64,000 nucleotides of DNA, from contig MU657184.1 in NCBI GenBank assembly GCA_026770575.1, positions 410,603 through 474,602 of the forward strand. Reading direction: 5' to 3'. The translations under genes and the position numbers were made by a program. Under the pieces are notes generated by a model. The model made no database searches. It was not told the origin of the DNA and was given only the letters and a program-made list of their open reading frames with translations. Positions 41,793-52,455 of the stretch are shown piece after piece. The first letter of the stretch is position 1. Each line of letters starts with the position of its first letter. This stretch comes from Pelagophyceae sp. CCMP2097. Its lineage: Eukaryota; Sar; Pelagophyceae.

Positions 41793-42196
41793 TCCGGCAA
41801 AGGCCACGCCGCGGGAGGACCAGCGCGTCGTGCACCGTGACGGGTGAGCACGTTTCGATCGAGGTGGACTTTGGCCCGAATGACCACCCGTCGGTATTTC
41901 TCAAAATTTGAATCGGACCATCTTCATTTCAAATTTGTCCGCAGTATTCGGCAAATCGACAGAAATTTCTTTAGAAGATTAGATTTGGACCAAGTTCTGC
42001 GCTGGTCAGAACTCAGTGAGGTCGCCCCGGAACGAGATCCATCGCCTTGAATATATTGGAGCGCCGACCCCTTGGACGCGCCGACGCCCCCCGTCTGATT
42101 CCGGCCAGCGCGCAGCGACCCCACTCGCCCCCTCGGCGCCCCGGGTTCTTTACCGCCTCTCGAAGCGCCGTCCTCTTTCGAGGCGCCGTTTCAAGG
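41793..42196. other. Divergent intergenic region
   Basis: 404 bases between two outward-facing genes. 41890-42010 is markedly AT-richer than the surroundings (AAAATTTGAATCGGACC and similar). Presumably it holds both promoters. No RNA gene was recognised. Confidence 0.5.
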
Positions 42197-43357
42197 ATGT
42201 ACGTCGCCAAGGGCCTCTACGTCGTCTCGCTGGCGTCGGCGCTGGTGACGGCGCCGGTGCAGCAGCGGCCGGAGACGCAGCGGCAGCCGGCGGCGCGCGC
42301 CCACCCCTGGTCGCCGGCGGCGCTGCACGGGTCGCACGTTTCGAACGCGACGGCGCACGCGTTCGCGTCGTCGCGCGCGCGCGCGCCGGCGGGCCGCTTC
42401 GACGTCGAGGCGCCGGCGTACCCCAGGGCCAAGGCCGTCATGCCGCTCCTCGACGGCGGCGACGCCGACGGCGACCGCGCCGCCGCGCGGCGCCCGGGCG
42501 GCGGGCCGCGGTCGCCCAACGAATTCGAGCTCAACCTCGGGCGGTGCATCGACGTGCTGCGGAGCGACTTCCCCGAGTTCTACAACCGCGAGCTGGACTG
42601 GTCCATCTACACGCGCGGCATCGAGGTGCGCGACCCTTCGGGCGTGCAGGTCAAGGGCCTCGATAACTACAAGAACGTTTTTTCGACGATTCGCTTCTTC
42701 AAGCGCGTCATGGTGGACAAGGTGGACCTGACGTACCGCCTGCGCTACGACTGGGGCGCCAAGCGCATCGTCGTCCAGTGGTACTCTCGCTGGTACGCCA
42801 TGGGCTCGCGCGTCGCCGCATCCGTCGACGGCGTCTCCTACTTCCTGCTAGACGACGAGGGCTTCATCGAGCGCCACGAGATCGACCGAGTCATGGTCAA
42901 CGGCCAGGCCCTCGAGCCGCCCTACGGCCTCGGCGCCTGGCTCCGCGGCGCGCAGCGCGGCAACCCCGTGGCCGCGCACGCCGCAATGCTCGTGCCCAAA
43001 CTCTTCCCCGACGTCGCCTTCGTCGCCGTCGACCAGGCGCCGGCGCTCCACTTTACCGCCGGCGCGGACGCGCCGCGCGGCACGGCGCTCCAGGCCGCAT
43101 CCGACAAGGAAAAGTCGCCCGTCAAGGTGCGCAAGGCGCGCAAGGAGAAGAACCCCATCGCGCGCGCGTTGGACACGTGCGAGAACATCTGGGATTGCGA
43201 CTCGCCCATGCAGTGCTGCGACTTCGTCGTGCTGAAGATGTGCTGCAACGGCAAGATTGGCATCCCCGCGTTCATGCCCATGCCCAAGCCCGTGCCCATC
43301 CCCATCCCCATCCCTGTCGACAACTTCCCGCGCCCCCCCGACCGCCGCAACTACTAA
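42197..43357 (+). CDS. DUF2358 (SnoaL/NTF2-like) protein, probably plastid
   Basis: A single-exon gene of 386 residues from the ATG at 42197. The N-terminus MYVAKGLYVVSLASALVTAP is signal-peptide-like, followed by an Ala/Pro/Arg-rich transit-like stretch. Residues about 105-220 fit DUF2358: LRSDFPEFYNRELDWSIYTR, DPSGVQVKGLDNYKN, IRFFKRVMVDKVDLTYRLRY and IVVQWYSRWYAMG. The C-terminal part has six cysteines in CENIWDCDSPMQCC then DFVVLKMCC, a motif I associate with plastid proteins of algae, and ends in a striking MPKPVPIPIPIPVDNFP run. DUF2358 is uncharacterised. The frame is open further 5' but lacks a better start. Confidence 0.72.
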   Translation: MYVAKGLYVVSLASALVTAPVQQRPETQRQPAARAHPWSPAALHGSHVSNATAHAFASSRARAPAGRFDVEAPAYPRAKAVMPLLDGGDADGDRAAARRPGGGPRSPNEFELNLGRCIDVLRSDFPEFYNRELDWSIYTRGIEVRDPSGVQVKGLDNYKNVFSTIRFFKRVMVDKVDLTYRLRYDWGAKRIVVQWYSRWYAMGSRVAASVDGVSYFLLDDEGFIERHEIDRVMVNGQALEPPYGLGAWLRGAQRGNPVAAHAAMLVPKLFPDVAFVAVDQAPALHFTAGADAPRGTALQAASDKEKSPVKVRKARKEKNPIARALDTCENIWDCDSPMQCCDFVVLKMCCNGKIGIPAFMPMPKPVPIPIPIPVDNFPRPPDRRNY

Positions 43358-43467
43358 GAACTGTGATCGCCCCACGTCTTGGGAGCCTCGGTGAAGCGGC
43401 CCGAGCAAGCCTATGTGAAGCGGGCCGCGCGCCGTAGCGACGTATGCCTTGCAAAACATTTCCAAAA

Positions 43468-46400
43468 TTAGCCGAGCAAGTCTGCGGATCTTCGGATGCG
43501 TCGGAGCTTTGCTTCAAAGTCGCCTTCTCGGGCGCCGTCGAGGACGTGGAGCTGCATCAAAGCCGCCTCGGAGGGCCGGAGGCCCAAAAGGTTCTCTAAG
43601 GTGGCATTTGCGCCGGCCTCTATGAGGACGGAGACGACGTCCGCGTCGCCGTCCGTCGCCGCCACGTGGAGAGGCGTGTCGCCAGTGACGTATACGCGCG
43701 CGTCGACGTCGGCGCCCGCGGCGAGCAACGCGGCGAGCAAAGGCTGCTTTGCGGAAGCGTCGACGGCGAGGGAGAGGAGGTGGAGCGCGGCTCGGCCGTC
43801 GGACGTCCGCGCGTCCGGGTCGGCGCCCGCGTGGAGCAGCGTCACGGCCATCCTCAAGGATGAGTTGGCGATTGCGGCGCAGAGGGGCGGAAAACGAACG
43901 TCCGGGTGCCCGTCGTCCAAAGACGCGTCGGCTCTTAAAAGGAGGAGCCTTCGAGCGACTCTTTCCGCACCGTCGTCGCCGAGGACGTCGCACCACGTGG
44001 CCACGTAGCACAAGGCCGTCGTCCCGGGCGTCGGCTCCATGCCCACCAGCTGGCCGTCGCCGACGCGCCGCCGCCACGCCGAGGCGTCGTCGCTGCGGCG
44101 GTATCGAGCGTCGACGCGGACGCGGCACCGTACCACTAAAGCTTCCACGAGGTCGGCGTCGCACGCCGCGCACGCCGCAAAGAGGTCACACACAGCCGGT
44201 TTCAAGGGCAACTCGCGCGTCGCCGACGGCCGCGGCGGCCTCGAGTCGGCTGGCTTGTCGTCTAAACGGCGCTCCGTGTGCGCCTCGATCCACGCCGCCG
44301 CGGCGGAGATGCACTTTGGCTCGCACGCGCCGGGAAGCAACGTCAGCTCGCCGGGCCACAAAGACCTTGGCGTCGCGCGGAGGGCGGTGTCGGCGTCTCC
44401 CACGACGTGGGCGCCGGCTTCCGAGTGCGCGTCCACGATGGCGGCTCCTATCCAGCTCAGCTGCTGCCTCAACGCCGCGGGCGCGTGCGACCCGAAAAAA
44501 GCGCCGCCGATCGCGCGCGGCTGGCAGCAGCCGATGAAGACGTGGGCCAAGCAGCGGAGCGCGGGGCAGAGGAAAGCAAATTGTTTTTCTCCACCACGAC
44601 CAAATTCTCGACTGTCTGCAAAGGCCCGTTGCGCTCGAGCGAGGACGCCCTCGCCGAACCGCCTTTTCCGGCCGGCAGCCGCGTCCGCCAGATGCTCCAA
44701 AGTCGTCGCCCATAAAAGCAGCTCTGGCTCGCGGGGGAAGCCGAAGGTATAATCTCGGTCTCTGGTGACAAGACTTAGGTAGAGCCACGCGCTCCCGACG
44801 GCGCGGTCCGGCGGCGCCGCACTTTCGTACGCCGCCGCGTCGGGCCGCTTCCTCGTCGGGCCGAGGACGACGTCGACGATGGAATCGAGGGAAACGCCCG
44901 CGGACCCGCCGCCGCGCTTCGCCAAAAGCCCGAGCGCCGCCGCCACGGAAGCGCGCTTCTGCGGCGCCGGCGCCCAGGTGACTCGGCCGTCATCGCTGAG
45001 GCGCAAAGCCTTCCACTCGCCGGCGGCCCGACCCGCCGCGGCGCCGCCCGCGGCGACCTTGACGACGGCGCAGCTCCGCATCAAAAGTTGCCGCCGCTGC
45101 TCCACGTCCGACTCCAAAAGCTCCAGCGGGTTCAGCCGCGGCGCCTCGTCGGCGCCCTGGCTCAGCCGCGGCGCCTCGTCGGCCGCCTCCTGGAAGAAGA
45201 GCTCGCGGGCAAGTTGCGTTTCGGCAGCCGTCGCAAAGAACTGCGACCGCTCACGCTTCTTCTGCCCGGGCGGCTTCTGCGCCGCCCCGGGCGGAAGCTT
45301 GGATGCCGAGTCCGGCGGCGGCGGCGCCGTCTCCGGCGGCGGCGGCGGAGGCGCCTTGGCCTCGCGCTGCGCGTCCTTTTTGCGGTCCATTTTGCGGTCC
45401 ATTTTGCGGTCCATTTTGCGGTCCATTTTGCGGTCCATTTTGCGGTCCAAAGCGGCCTGATTCTCGGCGCGCTCGGCGGTGGCCTTGGAGCGCTCGGCGG
45501 TGGCCTTGGAGCGCTCGGCGGTGGACTTTGCCCGCTCCAAGACGGCCGACTTTTCTCGTTCAAACACTGCGTGCTTCTTTCGCTCGACGGCGCCCGCCTC
45601 CTTGGCGCGCTCGGCGTCCGCTTTCGCCGCGCGGTCGGCGGCGGCGGCCCGCGCGCGCTCCAGGGCGGCCTGCCTCTGGCGCTCCACAGCGGCGGCCTGC
45701 CTTTGTAGCTCTTCAAGGGCCTCGGAGCAGTCGTTTCGCTCGGGGCCGAAATCGGCGCCGGCGACGCAGGCCTCGAGCTGCGCGGCCAGGTCCGCGCATT
45801 TCGCGTCGCCGCGCTGAATGGCGGCGCGCGCAATCTTGGCGGCCTTTGCGCAGGCGGCCTGCGCGTCGGCGCGGCGCCGCAGAGTATCGACGCGGCCGCG
45901 GAGCGCTCCGAGGCGGACCTCGAACGCGGCGCGCTGCGGCGGCGTCGTCGCCGCAAGAGCGGCGGCCTCTGCGCCGTCGGCGGAAGCGTCGGCGAGGATG
46001 CGGTCCAAAATGTCGCAACTCATATCGTCCCGCGCAGTGTCCAGCGCCGTTTCGACGGCTTCAAAAGCCGCGTCGAAACGCATCGCGGCGAGGCGCTCGA
46101 GCGCCCCGTCGACGGCCGCGCCCTCGAGGCGCAGCTCGACGGCGACGCTTAGTGCGGCCTCGAGGTCGGCGATTGTGCCAGTCGCTTGAGACAGCGCCGC
46201 GAGCGCCGAGGCGCGGAGGACGTCGTCGCGCAGCGTTTCGAGTCTAGTGTGCGCCGCCGCCTTGACGAAAGTCTTCGTAGAGCCGGCGACAATATCGGAA
46301 GCGTCGAGTTTGAGCGCTAGACGGAGCCTTTCCGCGAATGTGTTTGCGCCGGCGGCCCCCGGCGCGCAGGCGCCGAAGCGCTTTGCGAATTCCGGGTGCG

Positions 46401-48604
46401 CGTAGCGCTGCGCGTAGCCCTTTTTGCGCGCCTCTACCACTTGCAAAACGCCCATGGCTGTTAATTGTTCGAGGACCTTGGCGCCCACAAAGTCGCCCGG
46501 CCGGCAGAGGGCGTTTGGCGTGACGCAGCGGATAAAGTGCGGCACGGTGGAATTCAAGAGCGAAACGAGCTGCGAGAGGTTTGCGGCGAATGCCTGCGCG
46601 ACGAGCTTTTGTTTCTGCCTGCCGCCCCGCGCCCCAGACTCGTTGCCACGCCGGCCGTCGGGAAAGAGCAAAGCGACGAGGTTTGTCGTCGAGGAAGTTA
46701 AAGCGTCGACGACGGCCGCGGGCACCGCATCTCTGTTCTTGGCGACGAAGCCATGGGTCGAATATAGAACACGGCCCGCGAAATGCCGGATTCCAAAGCC
46801 GTGGCCGACGAGCGCTCTTTCGGCGTCCGTCGACGCTTTCGAGGCGCGCGCCGAGAAGAGGACGCCCGATGTCGAACCCTCGCGCTCGAGCTTGGAGGCG
46901 AGGTTGGCGTCTGCACCAGATTTGAGGCCGCACTCCGCTTCTAACACACGAAAGGCGCCGTCGAGCGCCGCGACGACCGGCGCGTTGTCCAAGAACTCGA
47001 CGGCGTTCATGGGCACGCCCTCGCGCGCATACTCGCGCGCCTCGTTGGCGAAGATTATGCTGTTGAAGTGGGCCTAGAGAGTCGCGGTCTGTCGGGCACT
47101 CGAATAAAAGAGACTCGGAGCTCGAGTGCATAAGAGAAGAAGAAGAGCTATCTACCTGCAGCCGCTCGTTGGCGTAGTTGATCAGGAGCTGCTCCAGCGA
47201 GTTGGTCGCAAAGCTCTCAAAGCCGAAGATGTCGAGCAGGCCCACGAAGGCGCCGCCGTCGGACGGCGAGGCGCCGCCGTCGGACGTTTCGTCCGACGGC
47301 GAAAGCGACTCGTTGACGCGCTCGACGACCCAGTCGAAGAGGCGGCCGTAGAGCACCTTTGCGAGGGCGTCGCGCGCGGACGTGGCGGCGGCGACGCCGT
47401 TGGGCACTCGGATGTTGGAAATGGATCGATAGCATAAGGCATCGGTCAACTTGCCCGCGTCGACGCCGAGGCAGTGCGCCGCCGTCACGCTTCGCCGCTC
47501 GATTATGTGCGCGCCGTCGTCCTGGCCCGCGATCTCGACCGGTTCCACAAAACAGTCGCCGAGCGCCAGCACCGCTTGGAGCACCGACTCCAAGTCAATC
47601 ACCTCCGACTCTGAGACGCGCAAATCTAAGAGGCACCGCCGCGCCTCGGCCCAGGGCTTCTCGCTCGCCATGTCCACGACCCCGCCGCGGCTCAGGTAGG
47701 CGAAGCGCGATGCGTCTCCGTCTTGGGACAGCGCCAGCGGCGTATTCCGCGCTCGCACGAGTTGGTACAGGGCGTGGTAGTTGCGCTCGCCGGGGAGCTG
47801 GTAAACGACTCTCGCTTTTTCTAAGAGGTATGCGGTGATGGCGGCGGCCGTGATGCGCTGCGATTTTTGATCGATAAAGACTCGAATATACTTTCCAAAC
47901 CTCGACGAATTGTCGTTGCGCGTCGTCTTCGCGTTGGCAAAGGCCTCGAGGACCGGGTCCGTGCGCATGACGAGCTCGTCGACGGCGCAAACGCCCGGGC
48001 GGCCGCGCGATGAAGAGCACGACGAACGTTGGCCCAAGTATGATGAAGAGCACGACGAACGTTGGGATAAGTACCTCAAAGCGTACTTCACAGACTCCGT
48101 CTTGCCAGCCCCGCTCTCGCCGGCGATGAGCAGCGACTGCGATAAACCGTTGAGACAGACGCCTCTTAAAGCGCGCTCCGCCAAGGCGTAGGGGTGCGGC
48201 GTCTGAAGATTAGCCTCGTCGGCCGCCGCGATTCTTGCCATGGCCTTTGGGCCGTACAGTTTCGGCAGTTCGGTGTACGGGTTCACCGCGACGACGACGC
48301 CGCCGACGCTCGTGTAGATGTCGCTCCGGGCGTAGCGGAGGCGGAGGCAGTGGAGCATGGAGAGATCGGAGAGGTGGTCCAACAGTGCCATGTCCACTGT
48401 TTCGGCGAGCTGCCCATCCACGACCTCGCACTCGCCTCCGCTTCGCGTCAGTTGCGCGGCCGATCCGCAGACCTTGAGCTGCAACGACGCAGTCGACCCG
48501 AGGCCCTGCAAAGCGACTATCTCACATTCGACGACATCGGCCCCGGGCGCCGCGCCCGCCGCGCGCGTCAGCACGCGCGCGCCCAGCGACCACCCAGAGG
48601 CCAT
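43468..48604 (-). CDS. Myosin with coiled-coil, PH-like and ankyrin tail
   Basis: An actin-based motor. Exon 1 (48604-47156) holds the head up to NYANERLQ. Intron 47074-47155 (82 bases, phase 0) joins AHFNSIIFANEAREYAREGV and runs intronless to the stop at 43468. Motor motifs: P-loop GESGAGKTESVKYALRYL, switch I NDNSSRFGKYIRV, switch II LLDIFGFESF, actin-binding LVSLLNSTVPHFIRCVTPN, and converter-like AKVLEQLTAMGVLQVVEARK. No clear IQ motif is seen after the converter. The tail has an Ala/Arg/Glu coiled coil, DRKM repeats, a Pro-rich run, a PH-like region (WKALRLSDDGRVTWAP to ELLLWATTLEHLADAA) and C-terminal ankyrin repeats (SDGRAALHLLSLAV, TGDTPLHVAATDGDADVVSV, LLGLRPSEAALM). Loop 1 carries a small duplication (YLSQRSSCSSS/YLGQRSSCSSS). 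About 1,660 residues. Confidence 0.88.
45378..45449. repeat. 12-bp tandem repeat coding DRKM units
   Basis: TTTGCGGTCCAT repeats about six times in the myosin tail and encodes (DRKM)n on the minus strand. It lies between the coiled coil and the Pro-rich segment. Copy number is likely to vary between strains. Confidence 0.85.
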
Positions 48605-48879
48605 GGCCACGCGCGGACGCCAAACAAGCGCCGCGCTGAGCCGCAGTCGTCGCCGGGCTCGAGCGGCCGGGGATATACTGAAAACTTTCGTACTGAGCAA
48701 TTTCTAGGAAAATGCACGAGAAAGACCTCTCAAAGAGCAATCGCGTATTCAAAGAGGTAGATGCCGATGCGACGGCGCGCGCTAGCCATGCTTGGCCGTC
48801 GCGCGCGCAGGACGCGCGCCAGCTTCCTTCGATTTGCAAAAGATACGAAATGTGTTTTTTTAAAATCGCAAAAGTTAAT

Positions 48880-49661
48880 TTAAAAGTTCAATTTGACCTT
48901 GACACGTTCGCGCGCGACGTCGACGTCGATCTCGCGCGGTACGCCCTGTCGCACGACGACGCAGATCCGGCGCCACCGGCCCTTGTACCACTTTTGCTTC
49001 GAAGCTGCCGTCGCCGCTCGGTCCGGTGGGCCGCGGCCCCGCCGGAGGCACCAGAGGCACGAGCGTGGCACCGAGGGAAGTTAATGGCATGTGCCGGCGG
49101 GCGCTCCGGGCGCGCCTCTGTCGCGTGGGACGGCGGCGACGAGCGTCTTAGTCACGGTGGTCGAGCGGCGGCGCTCTTCCTGTTGGAGCCGCGTGCGAGC
49201 GATCGGCCCACGTGAGCCGGCGTCGAGGCCGGCGTCGAGGCCGACGTCGGGGGTCCGGCATCGAGGTCGACGTCGAAGGTGTATTCGTCGGCGGCGTGTG
49301 CCGGGCGGGCGTCGGCGCGGTCTAGGGACGCGTGGCCGGCGTACGTGGCCACGTCCGCGGGCTCCGGGCGCCGCGGCGAGTCGCGCGGCTCGCGCCAGCC
49401 GCTCGCTCGGAGCACACGGCCGCCGCGGCGCTAGTTCGACTGTCGCGGGGCGCCCTGCGTCGCCGCCGCGAACGCCCGCCGCTCGGCGCGCGGTTGCCAC
49501 GCGTCGCCGTGCAGCGTGAGCGCGTCCGCCTGCTGAATCATAAAGTGCAGCGCGGCCCAGGGCGGCGGCGCCGCGCCGGCGAGGGCGGCGCCGCAGGGGG
49601 GCGCCGCGCCGGCGCCGCGGGGCGGTGCTTCGCCTTTGGGGGCTAGGCAAAACGGCGCCAT
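48880..49661 (-). CDS. Unresolved multi-exon gene, possibly with a CS-like domain
   Basis: Low confidence. Three minus-strand pieces look coding but lie in different frames. 49661-49431 has MAPFCLAPKGEAPPRG and ALHFMIQQADALTLHGDAW. Around 49370-49260 there is EPADVATYAGHASLDRADAR and HAADEYTFDVDLDAG. 48990-48880 has KWYKGRWRRICVVVRQGV, PREIDVDVARERVKVKL and a stop at 48880. The last piece alternates hydrophobics as in the beta strands of CS (p23/NudC-like) domains. Splice sites joining them were not established, and the gene may begin elsewhere. Confidence 0.3.
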
Positions 49662-49912
49662 CGCAGCGCGCGGGGCGGCGACGACTACCAGTGTATAGAG
49701 ACTTCCGCACCCGGCTCCTTGGCACTGGGGCCGGAATGGGATACTGCCGGCGAGGCCCTCTGCGGCGTCGCCGGCGGCGACGACGAAGGAACGCGCCGGG
49801 AAAGCCGAAAGACTTCGGGCCCCAGGAGAGAGAGATCCCTTGCGGCAACTGAACGTTAACGATTGGCTGAGGAGTTTCGATCAATAATCCAGGCTGGTCC
49901 GTCGGGGCAGGA

Positions 49913-51800
49913 ATGGCTTCTGCGCTACGCGCGTTGCGCCTGCTGGTCGCCGCGAGCTGCGTCGTGGGTCAGCAGGTCGGCGAGCACCCTCGAAAAATGC
50001 AGCGGGACGCGGAGTCGGTTCTCCCGGGCCCGTGGCAGACGGCCTTCCTCGGCTCGGGCGTGAACCGCGGCACCGGCCGACCGGCGGCGTGCGTCGGCGC
50101 CCCGCGCCGGTGGCCCCGCACGACGCGTCGCAGGCCACGGGCCGCCAAGCGCGCGGCAGCGGTGGCGATCCCGGTCATCGTGCTCAAGCTGCCGCGAAGC
50201 GGCTCCACTTGGTAACACGCCCGCGGCGCACGGAGCCCTGCGCGAGCGGAGCCCCGCGCGAGCGGGGCCCTGTGCGAGCGGGGCCCCGTGCGAGCGGCCT
50301 CTGGAGATGCGCGCCCGTAGGTTCACTTAGCTGCACTATACGTCCGCGTCCTCGAGGCCCATGGCATTTCGACGGGTCGGGAGCGCTGCCCTCGCCCCAG
50401 ACTGTCGCCTTAGGATCAACGAGGCGCGCGGCACCTTCTTGTGCGCCCTACTCGACCTTTCTCGAGAGGCCTTGTCGTCGCCCCGCGGCAGCCGCGCCAC
50501 GCAGGTGCGAGGAGATCATCACGAGCAAGAACAACAAGCTACACGACGCGCGCGCCATGCTCGCGCACCTCATCGAGGCGCTGAAGAGGCCCATGGGCAA
50601 AGTCGGCGACCGCGCAGGACGAGCGGACTTCTCGGAGGACGGCCACGGTCGCTACTGCCGACCGCGGGGCTGCCTCGACGTCATCGGGTGCGCTCGCCTT
50701 TGTGCGGCGGCTCGGGCGCCGAGGCGCCTGCGTAGCTTCACCCTTAACCCGAACCGCGCCCACGGCGTCGACTTTGCAGAGTTGGGCGCGGCGGTGCCCG
50801 CGGCGCGGGCCGTAATCTTCATGCGGAGCAACCGCGTCAAGGCGGCCGTGTCGCGCGTGCGCGGGATAGCCCTCAGCGCTGTCTGTGGCTACAACAACAT
50901 CCGCGTGGGCGACAGAAGGTTGGCCGTTAAGGACGCGCGCGCGCGCGCGGACCCCCGCGGCAATTGGACGGGCGGCGCGTGCAAGCTCCGCGCCGACGTG
51001 CCCGTCGACGTCAAGGAATTTAAGGTGCCGTCGCGATGGTCCGCGGAGCGCTTTGACGCTGCGGTGACAGGCGGCGCTGGTGCGCAACTACGTTTGGGAG
51101 CAGCTCATCCTCCAGATTGCGTGCGTGGCTCCACTTGGCACGCCGCTCACACGTGTCCGCGGGGGCACTGTCGACTGTAAAAATCCTCGGTTTCGACTCG
51201 ACAGTGGGGAGGCAAGGTACCGCGACCTCGCGCCGCGCGACGTCTACGAGGTCACGTACGAGGACGTGCGCGGCGACCAGGACGCCGCCCTCGGCGCGCT
51301 CTTCCGCTGGCTCGGCACGGTCCGTGCTTTTGTGAGCGACGGCGCCGCGTTGCGATCGACCGGCGCAGGAGTGGAAGGCGGGCGCGGCCGGACCGGCGAA
51401 GTACATCAAGGCGACAGGCGAGGACCTGCGGGCCACCCTCGTCAACTACGACGAGATTGACGCGTTCCTCCGTCTCGAGGCGCCCTGCCTCGTGCCGCAA
51501 CTCGTGAGTCTCTGCGTCGGTACGTGGCGCGATTCACGCCTCGCGCAACAGGAAGAGACACGGCGCAACATTTCGTTCGACCGGTCATGCGTCCCTTTCC
51601 CAAACGCGTCCAAGACGGCGCGGCGGCCACCTCGAAGAACGCTCGAGTAAGACGAGATGCTGCCAGGTCCCAAGCCGTGCCAGTGCATGCCAACCGGCGA
51701 GGCTTTTAAGAATTTCCTAGCCGATGCAGTCGGAAGCCCAGAAGAATTCGCCCAAAACCGGCCAACTTTAGATGAATCAGGAATTTCGGTGTCATCGTGA
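49913..51800 (+). CDS. Sulfotransferase-like protein
   Basis: The ATG at 49913 gives MASALRALRLLVAASCVVG, a signal peptide or membrane anchor. VIVLKLPRSGSTW (50178-50215) is the PAPS 5'-phosphosulfate loop. After an intron beginning near 50214 come EEIITSKNNKLHDARAMLAH and AARAVIFMRSNRVKAAVS (about 50800-50855), the 3'-phosphate-binding motif. NYVWEQLILQIACV (about 51085) and DLAPRDVYEVTYEDVRGDQD (51225-51285) follow, then YIKATGEDLRATLVNYDEID up to LVPQL, which ends at a GTGAGT donor near 51508. The last exon is unclear; a stop at 51798-51800 is one option. Likely transfers sulfate to a glycan or small molecule in the Golgi or ER lumen. Confidence 0.65.
50225..50310. repeat. About 17-bp tandem repeat in a sulfotransferase intron
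   Basis: GAGCGGGGCCCTGTGC-like units occur about four to five times in a row just after the GTAACA donor. They are imperfect copies differing at one to three bases. No reading frame is served. Confidence 0.7.
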
Positions 51801-51836
51801 CGTTCATGAACGTCAAACATCGATCGATCTGGATTG

Positions 51837-52361
51837 CGGTTGTTTGCCAGGGTAGGTACCATAGTTTTAGGTGAGTACGTTATTTGGGAGGGTACGTGGT
51901 TACGTCGACGGCCGGCAACGACGAGGGACCCTGGGGGTACGTGGGTACGTCGGCCCCCGACAGATGCCCGTCCCCGAAAAAATCGCCCGCACTGACCCGA
52001 AAAAATCGCTTCGGCGAAGTGTGGAAAACCCGGAGCACGCACAACGGGTGCCTTCCCAGTGGGTGGCCATGCTGCGGACCGCGCTCGGAGCGTTCGATTG
52101 CTCGCGCCTGTGGGCTCGCCGCTTCGGTCCGATGGCCCTAGCGCGCGATATCCACGCACCGCGCAGCAGAATACAGAGCTCCCTTCGTCGAAGCCTCTCG
52201 TAAGATTTGATATGTTCCTTCAAATCAGCGTTAAGGTAAGAAAGGCGCGTCGGGGTACGTGGGTACTTCGCCGGGGAGCGGCGGCAACGAAAGGTGGGGG
52301 TACGCGGGTACGTCAAAAGCCCATTTGCGAAAACTGTCGTACCTACCCTGGCAAACAACCG
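51837..52361. mobile_element. Foldback/MITE-like element with 23-bp perfect terminal inverted repeats
   Basis: 51837-51859 and 52339-52361 are exact reverse complements (CGGTTGTTTGCCAGGGTAGG plus three bases). Inside each end lies a block of about 60-70 bases with paired GGGTACGTGGGTACG motifs in the same orientation, and CCGAAAAAATCGC occurs twice near 51976 and 52000. No transposase is encoded. An 8-base target duplication was not found at the outer or the CAGGG boundaries, so limits are uncertain. It lies about 95 bases upstream of the next gene's ATG and may supply promoter sequence. Confidence 0.55.
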
Positions 52362-52455
52362 TAAATTCGGCGTAATCCTGCGCGAGGAAACGTCCTTCGC
52401 CCTTGCGAGTCGGGCGAGCTCGAGCTTCGAGCTCGGGCTCGGGTGTCGCGGGCGC

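Noticed and set aside
49081..49884. 267-codon minus ORF rich in Arg
   Set aside because: Composition is frame-shadow-like and no domain is visible; better coding pieces lie in other frames of the same strand.
51840..52358. 8-base target duplication for the foldback element
   Set aside because: The bases flanking the CAGGG-type ends (TTGTTTGC and GCAAACAA) are inverted, not direct, repeats, so they belong to the arms; outside the arms the flanks differ.
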